Shown here: positions 63,451 through 64,000 of the stretch, in pieces
How the letters are laid out: every line of letters begins with the position of its first letter
Position numbering within the stretch: position 1 is the stretch's first letter
Source: an uncultured Collinsella sp.
GTDB taxonomy: Bacteria; Actinomycetota; Coriobacteriia; Coriobacteriales; Coriobacteriaceae
Length of the DNA stretch: 64,000 bases
NCBI GenBank assembly: GCA_900755685.1
Contig: CAAEHI010000011.1
Span: 19,188 to 83,187 of the forward strand
Direction of reading: 5' to 3'
Translations under genes and position numbers: made by a program
Notes under the pieces: model-generated
Told to the model about the DNA's origin: nothing
Databases searched by the model: none
The model's input: only the letters and a program-made list of their open reading frames with translations

Positions 63451-63530
63451 CCGTTTTGGCATCATCCGTGAAGTTGATATTGGGTACGACCCGGTCATCA
63501 AAGACGTAGACCGAGTTGACAGGTGCCGTA
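63400..63530 (-). pseudogene. Remnant of a serine recombinase C-terminus
   Basis: The minus strand reads VNSVYVFDDRVVPNINF followed by DDAKTVTREEVLDSS, resembling the C-terminal end of large serine recombinases (VNSIyVyDdkvvltFNykd.tKtisleev). The family sequence starts abruptly at about 63530 without the upstream domains, and the frame continues into unrelated sequence. It overlaps the end of the DUF523 gene. Short match, so confidence is limited. Confidence 0.5.
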
Positions 63531-63648
63531 CCCAGGCAGTCCCTCCCCGCGGTCCTCGCGTAGGAACGCGTACACGGCCCTCCCGTCTCTTGCGCCCCTC
63601 CTGCCCCAAACCCTGCTAGGAGCGAGTGCAGCAAACTGGAAGTTTAAA

Positions 63649-64000
63649 TTAGTCTTTGCAAATAACCTTTGAACCTTCACCATCAATTACAATTCCCTGA
63701 CGATTGTTAATTGGGCATAGATTCAAATCCGAAAACTCAGTTATTATTTTCTCGGTAACTTTCTTAAATGGTGCTGTAAGAAAATGCGGAAGAACATAGA
63801 AATCAATCAAATTAAGCCCTGCATCATCTTCTTGTGAGTAGTCCTCCGGCTTTTCATCCATTTGCTCGATATATTGGATGCTTGGAGCGCATATAACCGC
63901 CCCTGCCGATTCACCAATCATCAGTTTTCCCTTTGCCAATTCTTTCTTCAGCAGCTCATCCGTTTCCGTTTTACGGAGCTGGTCTATAAGGAAAAAAGAA
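63649..64000 (-). CDS. Peptidase E-like (S51 / type 1 glutamine amidotransferase fold), 5' end outside window
   Basis: Open on the minus strand from the right edge to TAA 63649; the start lies beyond the window. The visible 116 codons contain FFLIDQLRKT, then GESAGAVICAPS with the nucleophilic Ser of S51 peptidases, and a late GLNLIDFYVLPHFL block holding the conserved His. Peptidase E cleaves Asp-X dipeptides; many Gram-positive homologues have unknown substrates. The gene is AT-rich, unlike the core genes beside it, consistent with transfer. Confidence 0.75.
   Translation of the reverse strand, partial: SFFLIDQLRKTETDELLKKELAKGKLMIGESAGAVICAPSIQYIEQMDEKPEDYSQEDDAGLNLIDFYVLPHFLTAPFKKVTEKIITEFSDLNLCPINNRQGIVIDGEGSKVICKD

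Noticed and set aside
1..64000. CRISPR arrays and rRNA genes
   Set aside because: No regularly spaced direct repeats and no rRNA sequence were seen on reading both strands.

Overview
The window looks like a piece of a Coriobacteriia chromosome, most probably Collinsella or a close relative. This rests on the high-GC coding bias, the gene order of the housekeeping blocks (rimP-nusA-infB-rbfA-nrnA-truB-ribF-dnaG-rpoD and coaD to ffh), a sucrose PTS with a GH32 hydrolase, and several families of intergenic palindromes. The genus is inferred from the sequence alone and was not tested by a search.

Left part (1-6.3 kb) is an accessory island of lower GC. It holds a leftward AAA+ ATPase cut by the window edge, two tiny acid-free cationic peptide genes, a membrane-anchored unknown, a broken Abi_2-type abortive infection gene, an intact three-gene toxin-antitoxin-chaperone module (MqsR-like, MqsA-like, SecB-like), and a second toxin-antitoxin locus whose toxin is frameshifted while its antitoxin is intact. 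Two copies of a 125-bp element with inverted ends and two related terminators are scattered between these genes.

Next (6.4-17.5 kb) is a long rightward operon for a Gram-positive Pel-type exopolysaccharide: pelD (with an extra N-terminal dehydrogenase-like domain), pelE, a DUF2194/PelA-type deacetylase, pelF (one-base frameshift), and pelG, followed by CotH-like, VTC-domain and DUF4956 genes joined by overlaps or very short gaps. From 17.7 to 21.9 kb lies a sucrose regulon: a LacI-type regulator, a PTS IIBC transporter and a sucrose-6-phosphate hydrolase, tied together by matching operators.

From 22 kb on the content is mostly core: a degenerate PLP-fold protein, a ModE-like regulator, guaB, leuS, the translation/transcription operon from rimP to dnaG, rpoD, two identical tRNA-Asn genes, Asp23-fakA-recG-rsmD-coaD, a second block from a coiled-coil protein through DUF177, rpmF, plsX, acpP, rnc, smc, ftsY and ffh, then a DUF134-NifX fusion on the minus strand, thyA-dfrA-rRNA methyltransferase, a MATE exporter, cobO (minus), ftsH and a DUF523 gene. 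At about 63.4 kb composition changes again: a serine-recombinase remnant abuts the DUF523 stop, and an AT-rich peptidase-E-like gene runs off the right edge, suggesting the border of another mobile region.

The most interesting items are the MqsRA-SecB-like module, the Pel operon extended by CotH-VTC-DUF4956, the ATPase with neighbouring cationic micropeptides, and several palindromic element families, two of which supply the stop codon of the gene before them.
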